Assembly: GCF_035046485.1 (NCBI RefSeq)
Contig: NC_085138.1
Location: 5,641,409 to 5,705,408, forward strand
DNA length: 64,000 nucleotides
DNA from: Aedes albopictus
Taxonomy: Eukaryota > Arthropoda > Insecta > Diptera > Culicidae
Direction: 5' to 3'
The translations under genes were made by a program, and so were the position numbers. Shown here piece after piece: positions 54,848-64,000 of this stretch. Below the pieces are notes generated by a model. The model worked only from the letters and a program-made list of their open reading frames with translations. It made no database searches and was not told the DNA's origin. The first letter of the stretch is position 1; every line of letters begins with the position of its first letter.

Positions 54848-55244
54848 CACTCAGCCAAATAACCTTAAGATTTCCTTAAGACCCAACTTATGAAACTGCC
54901 TTTAAATAAATCATAATGATTCGGATGAATTTCATAAGGTCACTCTATGACGTAAAATCGTCTCACAGCTTGGTTTTTATTTATGTTTTGCAACATAGTA
55001 TTCTCAAGCGTCGGTAGCCGTGTGGATAAAACACGGGCTCGATGATCCCGACGTTCATGAATCGAATCCAGTCCGCATCATTTTAAGATTTTTTTTTGTT
55101 CTTTTCATAAGTCTATCTTATGAAATTTGTCATAGCAAGCACGATCAATTTTCATACGGTATTCTTATGGCATCCATAAGTTTTAGTTATAGCAAAAATT
55201 CTAAGGTATTTTGATGAATTTTGCTAGTTTTTTTTCGCTGAGTG
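54848..55244. mobile_element. 397-bp TA-flanked TIR element with a tRNA-like centre
   Basis: The ends CACTCAGC...GCTGAGTG are inverted and TA lies at 54846-54847 and 55245-55246. Both arms carry CTTAAG/CTTATGAAA-type motifs in inverted pairs. The tRNA-like block at 55008-55080 is centred on the midpoint (55046). No protein is encoded. Confidence 0.7.
55008..55080 (+). repeat. tRNA-like segment at the centre of a TIR element
   Basis: The segment has an A-box-like TAGCCGTGTGGA, a variable region, and a B-box-like GAATCGAATCC (degenerate at the first positions). A hairpin CCGTGT/ACACGG covers the D-arm region, unlike a normal tRNA. A T8 run, a potential Pol III terminator, follows at about 55089-55097. 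Confidence 0.5.
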
Positions 55245-55246
55245 TA

Positions 55247-56313
55247 TGACTCAATAATTTACCTCCTAAGTATTTCTGTGTCCGTGTCTTTTTTTATACT
55301 CCACAAGCTCTATCAACGAAGTTATTACGTAGAAATCCTCTACATCAAGATGATCGGAAGCTACATTTATGGATTCGGCAACGCTGTCCGTTTTGTTTAC
55401 AACTGCTGCCAACACTTGCTGCAAAACTGGATGCTCCAACTTTGTACGTGCCTTTTATATGGTTCAATTTGTTTTGTTTACATTTGCTAATTATGGTCGA
55501 ATTTTTTTCCTAAATTTTGAAAAAAATATTTGCTGTGTAATTTAAGAAATCTGAATTGAATCGCAAAGTGTTGTGTTAATCATATCGGCAGAAGTGGCAA
55601 CAGCAACAAGCAACAGCAATTGAAGTTTTTTTCGAGAAGGGCAGTGACAGAATGTTCATTTGTCTCGCACTTTGACAGTTTCTCTGCACGATTGGCTTAC
55701 AATGGCCACCTCCACATATCTCTATATGCAGGCTTACTAGTATCACGTTGACATTCTTCTGCAAAGTGACGAAAGCGTCATTCCAAATGGTTTAATAATA
55801 ACACTGTGGTATGTCTGCAGACATGCAGCATGCTATATTAGGAAGCAATATCTAGTGGTAATCTAGCTTCTATAGGACACTGCATTGTTTTGATTTTGTA
55901 TGGGATTTTGACGTTTCGTGGCCTTGTTGTTTACAAAATTTCTGTATGAGTGAAAGAGAAAAAAAGAATTCCATGCAGTGCCCTATGGAAGAAAACATAG
56001 CAAACGATCAAGGTTTAATGGATGTAGGGTGTCCCAAAAAGTATCGGTACAACTTTGCAGCTTTGCCATTTGCGAATGGATGCATAAACATGCTTTATTT
56101 TCACGCATATCCTTAATGCCAATTATTACGATTTGCTTTTTATACTTCGTTTGAATGCGGTAGAACATTCCCTATAATACATTTGCCCTTACAATGTTGA
56201 TCCTTGGCACTCCGAGGACACTCTGTCAGCACCAACTTCATCGAAGACCACATTTAAATCGAACGCTTCATTGATCAGTTATTGATTTTTATCTAATTGG
56301 AGAAACTTTAACC
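55247..56313. other. no recognised gene
   Basis: AT-rich sequence; the frame 55242-55490 contains hydrophobic residues but begins inside the TIR element and lacks other support. Confidence 0.4.
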
Positions 56314-56562
56314 ACAGAGAAACAGACGTATCACTTGGAACAAATTGCGACAAAATTCATCGTTACAAAAGCATTCGCACAATGCTAAACACGTGTTACA
56401 CAAACCACTCAGTAGGTGGTGATAATGAGCAATCGTCAAACAGGAGCAAAAACGATGTGAGCGCCGTGACCGAGTGATTTGCGAAGTACAAAATATTTGA
56501 ACTAATCTTTGAAAAGGGTAACGATGAGAAGTGAGTAGAGTGAGACGTCTGTTTATCTGTGC
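56314..56562. mobile_element. complete MITE of the CACAGACAAACAGACGT family
   Basis: The inverted ends are CACAGA(G/T)AAACAGACGT(A/C)TCAC. The 249-bp body has no ORF. Partial relatives are at 43513, 47280-47470 and 48414. No convincing target duplication is seen. Confidence 0.7.
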
Positions 56563-57439
56563 TTTTACAGTGATCCTCCAGCTTCCCAGCAGACAACATC
56601 TTGGTTTTTACAAATGATATAATAATATGGCAACATTGCTACATATGACGCCAAATCGGAGGCTAATCAATAAAGCATGCGATTTCAATCTAAAATAAGT
56701 TATAGCTACTTCCGACGTTATGTTTAACGCATAGGAAAGGCAGCGGAACTCATGTTTTTTTCGACACCAATTTAGTGCAAAATCCACAATAGTAGCCAAG
56801 GAGTACCACGCGTCAACTTACTCGCCAGGACACTTGGGGAAATGCTGTGGACGATTTATGGTAAACAACGTTTTCCATAGCAATTCTCGTACTAGCTTTG
56901 AAGGGCTTGCGCAGTCTCAATTTGGCACCAAATGAGCTCAATTTTTGGGAAAAGGCATAGAATCTGACGATGAATCGAAAAAGCGGTGTGGAGCAAAATA
57001 GAGTTTTTGAAACACGCAGCTAATACTTCCAGCTAATTGAAATTTTATCGATTTCGCTTCTGGCAGTTCAGAACAGCAAATTCAGGGCTAAGACTTCACA
57101 TCTTCTAGTTTTATGTTTTTCAAGTTTCACGCAAAAACTGTTGACATATATTGTTCACATCGTGCATGTTTATGATAAATAGATGTGCGTGGTTGCGTCA
57201 AATCGTTTCGGAGATTTGCTCACTTATTGTATAAGACACGAACCTCAATTTGACATACACGCGAACATGTATGAGCAATTGGCACATTTTGGCGTGAGAT
57301 GACATATTCAACTTTTGGTTGACGCTTTGAAGCCTTTGAATCGGTTCACTAATATTAACTAATCTTAAAACTCTGTTTTACATGCGGACGAATTAGCTGC
57401 AGAGCGATTTTGCGAGCATAGTTATCGCTCAGCTTCTGA
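56563..57439. other. no recognised gene
   Basis: Spacer upstream of the L1/Tx1-like element. It may include part of that element's 5' UTR, whose start cannot be fixed. Confidence 0.4.
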
Positions 57440-57557
57440 GACGGATAGACGTGTTTATCATTCTATCGCGGTTTCGTTCAAAGCCAAGCAATCCAATTCT
57501 GGGCAGTTTCAGACTGTCGCTGATCTCCGACCGCGTCGCGTACACCGTGTTTTCGCG

Positions 57558-58640
57558 ATGAGGCGGGAAAATACGTTTAAAATAGACTATTCGAATTTCC
57601 CCTTAAAACCATCCTACGAAAAAATCCATGTTTTTTGCCGTACGGTTCTTGGTTTGAAGCGGGAGGAAGTGCAAAGACTGCAGTGCCACAGAGCTGGGTC
57701 ATGTGCGTTCGTGAAGGTCAGTAACCTCGCGCTGGCTCAAAAAGTGGTCGAAGAACACGACGAAAAGCATGAAGTGGAGAGTGACGGGAAAAAATACAAA
57801 CTCAAAATTACGCTGGAGGATGGAAGTGTAGAGGTTAAAGTGTATGACTTGCCCGAGGATGTGTCTGAAGCAAAAATTGTCGAGTTTCTGAGTGCGTTCG
57901 GCGAAGTAATCTCAATTCGTGAGCTGACCTGGGGTGAAGGGTATGAGTTCGGGGGTGTACCGCTCGGAATTTGGTCTGTCCGAATGGTGTTGAAGCACAA
58001 CATAGACTCGTGGGTCACGATAGATGGTGAACAAGCGTTCATCCAATACAAGGGGCAGTTGCAGTCATGTCGCTACTGCCATGAACAAGCACACTCGGGT
58101 ATCTCCTGCGTCCAAAATAAGAAACTGCTGGTCCAGAAAAGCTATGCCAACGTAGCAAAGCAGCTACCACCGCGACAGCAACAGCGGAAGCCGATCGGCA
58201 CGAAGCCGTCAACGTTGAGACCGCCGGGCGCGAAACCGGCGAGCACGAAACCAGCCGAACGACAAACTGCTGTGCTGCCACTGGAATCTTCGGAAGCTTT
58301 CCCCGAGCTGCCGAAGCAATCGGGTCAGAACGACACTTCTGGACTGATAACGCCAAGCACTAGTACGCTACCGGTGCTACAACAAACATTCAATACAGAC
58401 CAACATTCCATGTCAGCTTCGCATTCTCGAGCGTCCTCGCCAGCCTTCGTGCTATCCAACACCCACACGATAGATTTCTTTAAAAAACCCGGTAGCGTGT
58501 CTACAATGCGGACTACTACAAACGACAACGACACTGATGACTCTTCAACCTCTGCGAGCAGCCGTCGCAGTCGCCGCATCAAAAAACTCCGTATGGGCGA
58601 GGATGGCGAAAACGAGAAGAGTGAAGGCTATCTACGTTAA
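57558..58640 (+). CDS. L1/Tx1-like retrotransposon ORF1: RRM + zinc-knuckle protein
   Basis: This 360-residue protein starts at ATG 57558. Residues about 91-150 look like an RNA-recognition fold (VEVKVYDLPEDVSEAKIVEF, then GEVISIREL). A zinc knuckle, CRYCHEQAHSGISC (C171, C174, H179, C184), follows. The C-terminal half is Pro/Ser/Thr-rich and ends in a basic RRSRRIKKLR stretch. RRM plus CCHC ORF1 proteins are known in several L1 and Tx1-type elements and bind the element RNA. The stop TAA (58638-58640) is one base before the ORF2 ATG. Confidence 0.8.
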   Translation: MRRENTFKIDYSNFPLKPSYEKIHVFCRTVLGLKREEVQRLQCHRAGSCAFVKVSNLALAQKVVEEHDEKHEVESDGKKYKLKITLEDGSVEVKVYDLPEDVSEAKIVEFLSAFGEVISIRELTWGEGYEFGGVPLGIWSVRMVLKHNIDSWVTIDGEQAFIQYKGQLQSCRYCHEQAHSGISCVQNKKLLVQKSYANVAKQLPPRQQQRKPIGTKPSTLRPPGAKPASTKPAERQTAVLPLESSEAFPELPKQSGQNDTSGLITPSTSTLPVLQQTFNTDQHSMSASHSRASSPAFVLSNTHTIDFFKKPGSVSTMRTTTNDNDTDDSSTSASSRRSRRIKKLRMGEDGENEKSEGYLR

Positions 58641-58641
58641 A

Positions 58642-61600
58642 ATGGCTCTCACATCATATAATATAGCTTCCGTAAATATCAACACCATCACAAGTCCAAC
58701 AAAAGTAAACGCACTTCGCAATTTCGTCACCAGCCTTTGGCTCGACATCGTGTGCTTGCAAGAGGTAGAGAACGAGCAACTCACTCTGCCCGGCTATACC
58801 GTGGTCGCAAATGTGGACCACACAAGAAGAGGGACAGCGATCGCACTCAAGCAACACATTGCCTTCTCTCATGTCGAAAAAAGCTTGGACGGCCGTCTGG
58901 TCGCACTGCGTGTGCAGAATACAACGATATGCAGCATCTATGCCCCCTCCGGTGCGTCTCAACGTTCAGCTCGGGAGACTTTCTTTAATAGTACATTGGC
59001 GTACTACCTTCGTCATCGCACCCAGCACACCGTCATAGCAGGCGATTTCAACTGTGTGCTTCGGCCGTGCGATTCATCCAGCCCGAACTCAAGTCCCTCG
59101 CTCCGAACGGCCGTCCAGCAACTCGGGCTACTCGACGCGTGGGAACAGCTGTGCCCACGAGATCCAGGGTATACTTTCATCAACCGGAACGCTCAATCCC
59201 GTCTGGATCGTATATATGTGAGTACCGGGTTGCGCAGCAATCTCCGCACGACAAGCACCCACGTGTGCTCCTTCACCGACCATAAAGCACTTACGCTTAG
59301 ACTTTGTCTTCCCCATCTCGGTCGCGAGCATGGTCATGGTTTTTGGACACTGAAGCCACATCTACTGTCTGACGAACATGTGGAGGAATTCCAAGACCGT
59401 TGGCAGTACTGGACGCGACAACGGAGACACTACACTTCGTGGATGGAGTGGTGGCTGTCGTACGCAAAGCCAAAAATAAAATCATTTTTCAAATGGAAAT
59501 CGAGGGCTGTGTATACCGAATTTCACAACGAACACCAGCGCCTATATACAGAGCTACGGCAAGCGTACGACGGCTACTATCAAAACCCAGCAATGCTCAT
59601 CACCATAAATCGCGTGAAAGCTGAAATGTTGAGCCTCCAGCGCAACTTCTCCCATATGTTCATGCAAATCCACGAGACGTACGTGTCGGGCGAACCAATC
59701 TCGATGTTCCAACTGGGGGAACGGCGAAGGAAAAAAACCGTCATCACGCAGCTACGGACCGCACAAGGGGAGGCGATTGCAGAACCACACGAAATCGAAG
59801 ACCACTTGGTGAACTATTTTTCGAATCTCTACTCGGAGCCGGCTGAACCAGCAGCAGAAGCGCAAGTCAACTTCGACTGTGAGAATGCTATTCCACCAAA
59901 CGATGCAGCAAACGAGGATTGCTCGAGGGAAATAACTACAGCAGAGATATTGCAAGCGATCAGAATGAGTGCGCCGAAGAAATCACCCGGCGGTGATGGA
60001 ATTCCACAAGAGTTCTACCGGCGCATGTTTGACATCATTCACCGAGAACTCAACCTTCTTATCAACGAAGCGCTCACCGGTAACTTTCCACCGGCCTTCG
60101 TCGATGGAATAATCGTACTGGTGAAGAAACGAGGAGGCGATGACACGGCCGGATCATATCGACCGATCTCGTTGCTGAACACGGACTACAAGATCTTTTC
60201 CCGTATACTCAAAAACAGGCTTGAGAGAGTGATGAACGTGCACCGCATATTGAGTGATGGGCAAAAATGCTCCAACTCGGAGAGAAACATCTACCAAGCC
60301 ACGCTTGCACTCAAAGACCGAATTGCCAGCCTTCGTCACCACCGTCGAGCCGGCAAGCTTCTAAGCTTCGACCTCGATCATGCGTTCGATCGGGTCCGAC
60401 ACTCGTTTCTGTTCTCTACCATGCGGTCACTCGGTTTCAACCAGCAGTTCGTAACTTTGCTCTCGCAAATTGCTGGTCGTTCCACCTCTCGATTATTGAT
60501 CAACGGGCATCTCTCCCCACCGATTGCCATCCAACGGTCCGTGCGGCAGGGCGACCCGTTGTCGATGCACCTATTCGTCTTGTACCTACACCCGCTGGTG
60601 TACAAACTGGAGCGCGCATGCGGCGATGATTTGCTCGTGGCGTATGCGGACGATATAAGCGTAATATCCACATCTGCTAGGCGAATCGAGGAGATGAGGG
60701 AACTATTTACGCAATTTGAGGTAGTCGCTGGCGCGAAACTCAATATGCGCAAAACTGTATCAATCGATGTCGGTTTCTTCGAGGGTAATCGAATCCACAT
60801 CCCGTGGCTTCAAACAACAGACACTGTGAAGATATTGGGCATTCGTTTTGCAAACTCTGTTCGACTAATGATCACAAACAACTGGAATGCTTTGGTGGGG
60901 AAATTCTCCCAGCTGCTGTGGCTGCACTCCGCGCGCTGCCTGACATTACACCAAAAGATCATCATGTTGAACACGTTTGGCACATCAAGGATTTGGTACA
61001 TGGCTTCTGTACTACCCCCGTTTGCTGTCCACATCGGAAAAATCACCGCATCCATGGGTTCTTTCCTATGGAGTGGCATGACTGCGCGAATACCTGTTAT
61101 GCAGATGGCCCGGAACGTAGAGGAAGGCGGTGTGAAACTGCAATTGCCAGCTTTGAAATGTAAGTCATTAGCGATCAACAGATTTTTAAAAGAGATCGAA
61201 TCCACTCCTTTCTACAGATCCTTCCTTCTCCAAGCAAATCCTCGACAACCAATTCCTATGGACCTCCCTGATGTAAAACAAATCCTTTCAAATATATCCC
61301 AAATTCCACCCCTTGTCCAACAAAACCCCTCCGCCGATCAAATACATCGATGCTTTATCGAGCAAACGGATCCGCCAAAAGTGGAACGAAACCACCCTAA
61401 CAACAACTGGCCTCGTATCTGGCGAAACATTTCCGACAAGCAGATCACATCGGCGCAGCGCAGTCAATTGTACCTGGCAATAAATGGAAAAATTGAGCAC
61501 CGACAACTGTGGTTCCTGATGAGAAGGGTCGAAGACGAATATTGTACATACTGCCAAGTACAATCGATAGAAACCATCGAGCACAAATTTCATTCCTGTC

Positions 61601-61830
61601 CTCGTGTTGCTCCAGCCTGGGCTATCGTTCAACGAAAGATAGGCAGTATCCTGAATGGATGGCGACGACTTTCATTCGAGGATCTAATAAGACCTGTCCT
61701 CACCGGCGTCAACAGAACAACACGTGTGAAAATTTTGAAAGTATTCTGCGAATACATCTGTCATGTTATCGAGAGTAACAATCGAATTGATGTAGGTGCA
61801 TTAGAATTTAAACTGAACATTGTTTGTTAA
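58642..61830 (+). CDS. L1/Tx1-like retrotransposon ORF2: endonuclease / reverse transcriptase
   Basis: From ATG 58642 the protein has 1062 residues (MALTSYNIASVNINT at the start). An upstream in-frame ATG at 58537 lies within ORF1 and is less likely used. The APE-type endonuclease (about 1-225) has LQEVE, GDFN at 134-137, RLDRIYVS and TDH at 212-214. The RT (about 435-720) has SPGGDGIPQEFYRR, SYRPISLLNTDYKI, FDLDHAFDRV and YADD at 668-671. RQGDPLSMHLFVLYLHPL is typical of L1/Tx1. A CCHC-like motif (CTYC...HKFHSC) lies near the C terminus. No stops or shifts occur. It would nick the target and copy the element RNA. Confidence 0.88.
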   Translation: MALTSYNIASVNINTITSPTKVNALRNFVTSLWLDIVCLQEVENEQLTLPGYTVVANVDHTRRGTAIALKQHIAFSHVEKSLDGRLVALRVQNTTICSIYAPSGASQRSARETFFNSTLAYYLRHRTQHTVIAGDFNCVLRPCDSSSPNSSPSLRTAVQQLGLLDAWEQLCPRDPGYTFINRNAQSRLDRIYVSTGLRSNLRTTSTHVCSFTDHKALTLRLCLPHLGREHGHGFWTLKPHLLSDEHVEEFQDRWQYWTRQRRHYTSWMEWWLSYAKPKIKSFFKWKSRAVYTEFHNEHQRLYTELRQAYDGYYQNPAMLITINRVKAEMLSLQRNFSHMFMQIHETYVSGEPISMFQLGERRRKKTVITQLRTAQGEAIAEPHEIEDHLVNYFSNLYSEPAEPAAEAQVNFDCENAIPPNDAANEDCSREITTAEILQAIRMSAPKKSPGGDGIPQEFYRRMFDIIHRELNLLINEALTGNFPPAFVDGIIVLVKKRGGDDTAGSYRPISLLNTDYKIFSRILKNRLERVMNVHRILSDGQKCSNSERNIYQATLALKDRIASLRHHRRAGKLLSFDLDHAFDRVRHSFLFSTMRSLGFNQQFVTLLSQIAGRSTSRLLINGHLSPPIAIQRSVRQGDPLSMHLFVLYLHPLVYKLERACGDDLLVAYADDISVISTSARRIEEMRELFTQFEVVAGAKLNMRKTVSIDVGFFEGNRIHIPWLQTTDTVKILGIRFANSVRLMITNNWNALVGKFSQLLWLHSARCLTLHQKIIMLNTFGTSRIWYMASVLPPFAVHIGKITASMGSFLWSGMTARIPVMQMARNVEEGGVKLQLPALKCKSLAINRFLKEIESTPFYRSFLLQANPRQPIPMDLPDVKQILSNISQIPPLVQQNPSADQIHRCFIEQTDPPKVERNHPNNNWPRIWRNISDKQITSAQRSQLYLAINGKIEHRQLWFLMRRVEDEYCTYCQVQSIETIEHKFHSCPRVAPAWAIVQRKIGSILNGWRRLSFEDLIRPVLTGVNRTTRVKILKVFCEYICHVIESNNRIDVGALEFKLNIVC

Positions 61831-61894
61831 ATCAAATGTAAATATGTATTTAAACAATAACTGACAAATAAAACGATATTAAATATTTAAAAAA

Positions 61895-62280
61895 GCAGAT
61901 ATAGTCATCTGGTGTTTTTTCGAATTTTATAGTTTTCGGCCGTGTTATGAACTTTTGCAAGTTGTTTCATTCATACATCCTTCAAGTTTAGTTTTTTTTT
62001 TTTTCTTTGAACTTGTCTTGACGACTGGCTAAGACCTCGAAGTTTAGTTTTTATTGTCGCTGATATAATATTAAAATAAGTTCAAAATAGTTACATTATT
62101 CAGTTTATTGTTAATCATATCATCATTAATACCTCAAAATTGTTTCTAGAGTTTTTTATTTTGTTATTTTAAGTTATTCTACTAAAAGCATGCAAGCAAG
62201 TGTTACAAATATACGATTATACTTATCATTTCTCATATTAATAACTCTTTCCTTTCTCTTTCTTCACCAGAAAATTAAAA
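61895..62280 (+). promoter_or_regulatory. upstream region with a probable 5'-UTR splice acceptor
   Basis: AT-rich sequence between the retrotransposon and the acidic-protein gene. CTTTCTCTTTCTTCACCAG at about 62253-62271 is a strong polypyrimidine-AG acceptor, nine bases before the ATG. It suggests that a 5' untranslated exon lies further upstream. Confidence 0.45.
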
Positions 62281-63660
62281 ATGAAAGTCACATTTTTGCT
62301 GGAGCTTTTATTGATCCTCATTATAATCGCCTTCGCTGCCTCAGCCCCAGTAGAAGGTAGGTCCGCATACGATTAACCTGAAAACCAAAATTCCGATAAT
62401 TTGTCTTATCTTCTCACTCGTGTCCCGCAGAGGGACGAAATGCCCGGAAGGGTGCCTTAGTTCACCGACAGGCCGCCGATGATGTGGCGGATGTTGCAAC
62501 AGTAGAGGTGGCTCCAGTTCCAGTTGTCCCAGTTTCTGGCGGCGATGATGATGACGACGACGATGATGATTCGGACGAGTTCGATCTCGGCGACGATGAT
62601 TCGGCGGAAGACGATGACGCCGATGATGACGACGATGACGATGAGGATGATCTGATTGGTAACGGCCAAACTGGTGGATGAAGAGAGGGAGATGGGAAAC
62701 GTGTTATCAAAAAAAATTAACATGCTTTTAGGATCGGTTGAAGATGAAATCGACGATGATGATGATGACGATGACGATGATGAAGACGAAGTAGCCCCTG
62801 CCGCCGTTGCCCCAGTTGCCTCAGCCGGCCTTGATCAGCAGAAACAGTCGGCTGTTCAGCCCGCTCAACCGGTTGCTGCCGTGGATGAAGATGATGACGA
62901 CGAAGAAGATGATGACGATGAGGATGACGATGATGATGCATTGTCTTTTTTCGGTGAAGATCTTCTAGGCGCCTTCGATGACGACGACGATGACGATGAT
63001 GATGATGACGACGATGATGATGATGAAGTCGCTGTCGCCCCAGTTGCCCCATCGGACGCCCCTGGACCAGTTGCCCCATCCAAGAAGAAGAAGAAGAAGC
63101 CAGTCCCAGTCAAGGAACCAGTTACCGGAAACACCCAGGCTCTTTTGGACCTCGCTGATGCCGCCTCTGCCCAGAATGAAATCGACGCTCCACCAAAGCA
63201 GAAGCCAGAGGGAATCGATGTGAACAACGAAGTGAACAAAATCGTGGAGTCGCTTGCTGCTCAGAAGGCTGACCAGAACGCTCAACCAGCAACGGAAGCA
63301 GCTACTGAAGAGGAAGACGAAGCAGAATACGACGAGGGCTCCCCAGAAAAGGTACAATCATTATCCTCTGATAATAACAAAGTTGACGTTGTTGCCGCTC
63401 CTGCAGCTGTGACTGCGACGAAACCGACTAGTGACGATGACGACATCTTTGAAGGTATAACATCCCTAGTGGACGATGACGACGATGACGATGATAGCGA
63501 TGAAGCGACAGCACAGAAAGTTGATCAATCTGCCGCGAACAGTGACACTGAGACGCAACCTGAGGACGCCGAAGACGATGACGACGATGATGACGATGAG
63601 GACAGCGATGAACTGATCGACGAAAGCGCGGTAGAAGAAATCGCCGAATCTGATGTGTGA
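62281..63660 (+). CDS. secreted Asp-rich acidic protein (three exons)
   Basis: Exons at 62281-62356, 62431-62658 and 62732-63660 join in phase to 411 codons including TGA. The donors are G|GTAGGT and G|GTAACG; the acceptors are CCCGCAG and TGCTTTTAG. The N terminus MKVTFLLELLLILIIIAF is a clear signal peptide, so the protein is secreted or luminal. The mature part alternates Asp/Glu blocks, up to about 17 Asp in a row, with APVAP-type Ala/Pro/Val spacers. One Lys6 run sits near PVPVKEP. A less biased region follows (NTQALLDLADAASAQNEID, then NNEVNKIVESLAAQK). It has no cysteines. Such proteins can bind Ca2+ or basic surfaces, but no specific family is recognised and the function is unknown. 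Minus-strand Ser/His-rich frames are shadows of the repeats. Confidence 0.75.
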
Positions 63661-64000
63661 TCAGACACTGCGAAAGGACAAACAACTCAATATCATTTTC
63701 AGAATTCCCATCTCAAGCTACAGTCAAGAACTATCCAAGAAAAGAGTACCAAACTCATCTGTTTTCTGAATCTTTTTGACCGTTATCATTTCCAATCGTG
63801 CTAAGCGGTGATGATCATTGCTAATACTAGCAGAAGAGCTTATACCGAATCTGATGATCGATATTGAGTTGTTGAATTTTCCAGCAAGATGGTAGGCATC
63901 GAAACCCTAGGGATAAACAGAAAGCAAAAAACTAGCGAGAGCACATGAGAGAAACAAGACTCTTATATCGAGGGCTCGCGAACAGACAAACAAGAGCGCG
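63661..64000 (+). other. 3' UTR / downstream flank of the acidic-protein gene
   Basis: No AATAAA is visible before the window ends, so the polyadenylation site may lie beyond it. GA-rich stretches occur near 63920-64000. No other feature is seen. Confidence 0.4.

Larger units (their letters stand above)
57440..61894 (+). mobile_element. intact L1/Tx1-like non-LTR retrotransposon
   Basis: A plus-strand unit of about 4.5 kb comprises ORF1 (57558-58640), ORF2 (58642-61830), a short 3' UTR with AATAAA at 61867-61872 and an A-rich end near 61889-61894. No target duplication was identified, so the 5' limit is approximate. Both frames are open, which suggests a recent insertion. It lies about 390 bp upstream of the start codon of the acidic-protein gene, in the same orientation. 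Confidence 0.8.

Noticed and set aside
62462..63239. Ser-, His- and Ile-rich minus-strand frames opposite the Asp repeats
   Set aside because: They are reverse-frame shadows of GAT/GAC repeats. The plus strand has the signal peptide and splice sites.

Overview
The window looks like intronic and intergenic DNA from an Aedes-type mosquito. It is AT-rich and dominated by transposable elements. Evidence for the lineage: Feilai-like tRNA-derived SINEs, an R1-clade non-LTR retrotransposon, a decayed ITmD37E-type mariner, and many short TA-flanked terminal-inverted-repeat (TIR) elements (MITEs). Host coding sequence is sparse and split by introns. There is no rRNA, CRISPR or prokaryotic signal. Genus is inferred from repeat content only.

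Layout. Positions 1-9,600: three plus-strand exons (969-1131, 8953-9053, 9486-9602) fit one another in reading phase and look like the 3' half of a host gene. Its large intron holds an apparently full-length R1-clade retrotransposon in antisense (1338-6884) and a TIR element carrying a central tRNA-like sequence (8033-8825). Positions 10,600-21,600: a twin-primed SINE, a mariner pseudogene, nested MITEs, two oppositely oriented minisatellites around a TIR element and an internally deleted R1 copy, a candidate small secreted-peptide gene (17173-17370, minus), and a decayed RNase H-bearing non-LTR element. Positions 21,800-24,900: nested palindromic elements, including a probable MULE-type foldback with a 9-bp target duplication. 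Positions 25,300-38,200: MITEs, SINEs, a 1.6-kb TIR element split by a 3.2-kb TIR element (30764-35554), and a SINE split by a TIR element that contains a further MITE (36796-38197).

Positions 38,300-45,100: a retroelement with 78-bp repeats and a 15-bp target duplication, a candidate Inr/DPE promoter with a possible 5' untranslated exon (about 40595-40690), and RTE-like debris. Positions 45,200-57,400: mostly MITEs, two further TIR elements with tRNA-like centres, and a full-length SINE with a 15-bp target duplication. Positions 57,440-61,894: an intact two-ORF L1/Tx1-like retrotransposon. Positions 62,281-63,660: a three-exon gene for a secreted, extremely Asp-rich protein.

Most promising novelty: three unrelated TIR elements (8033-8825, 48938-49857, 54848-55244) each carry a tRNA-like, Pol III-promoter-like segment close to their midpoint. 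This suggests a recurrent hybrid of foldback/MITE and tRNA-derived promoter. The two intact non-LTR elements, with contrasting ORF1/ORF2 junctions, are the other main items.
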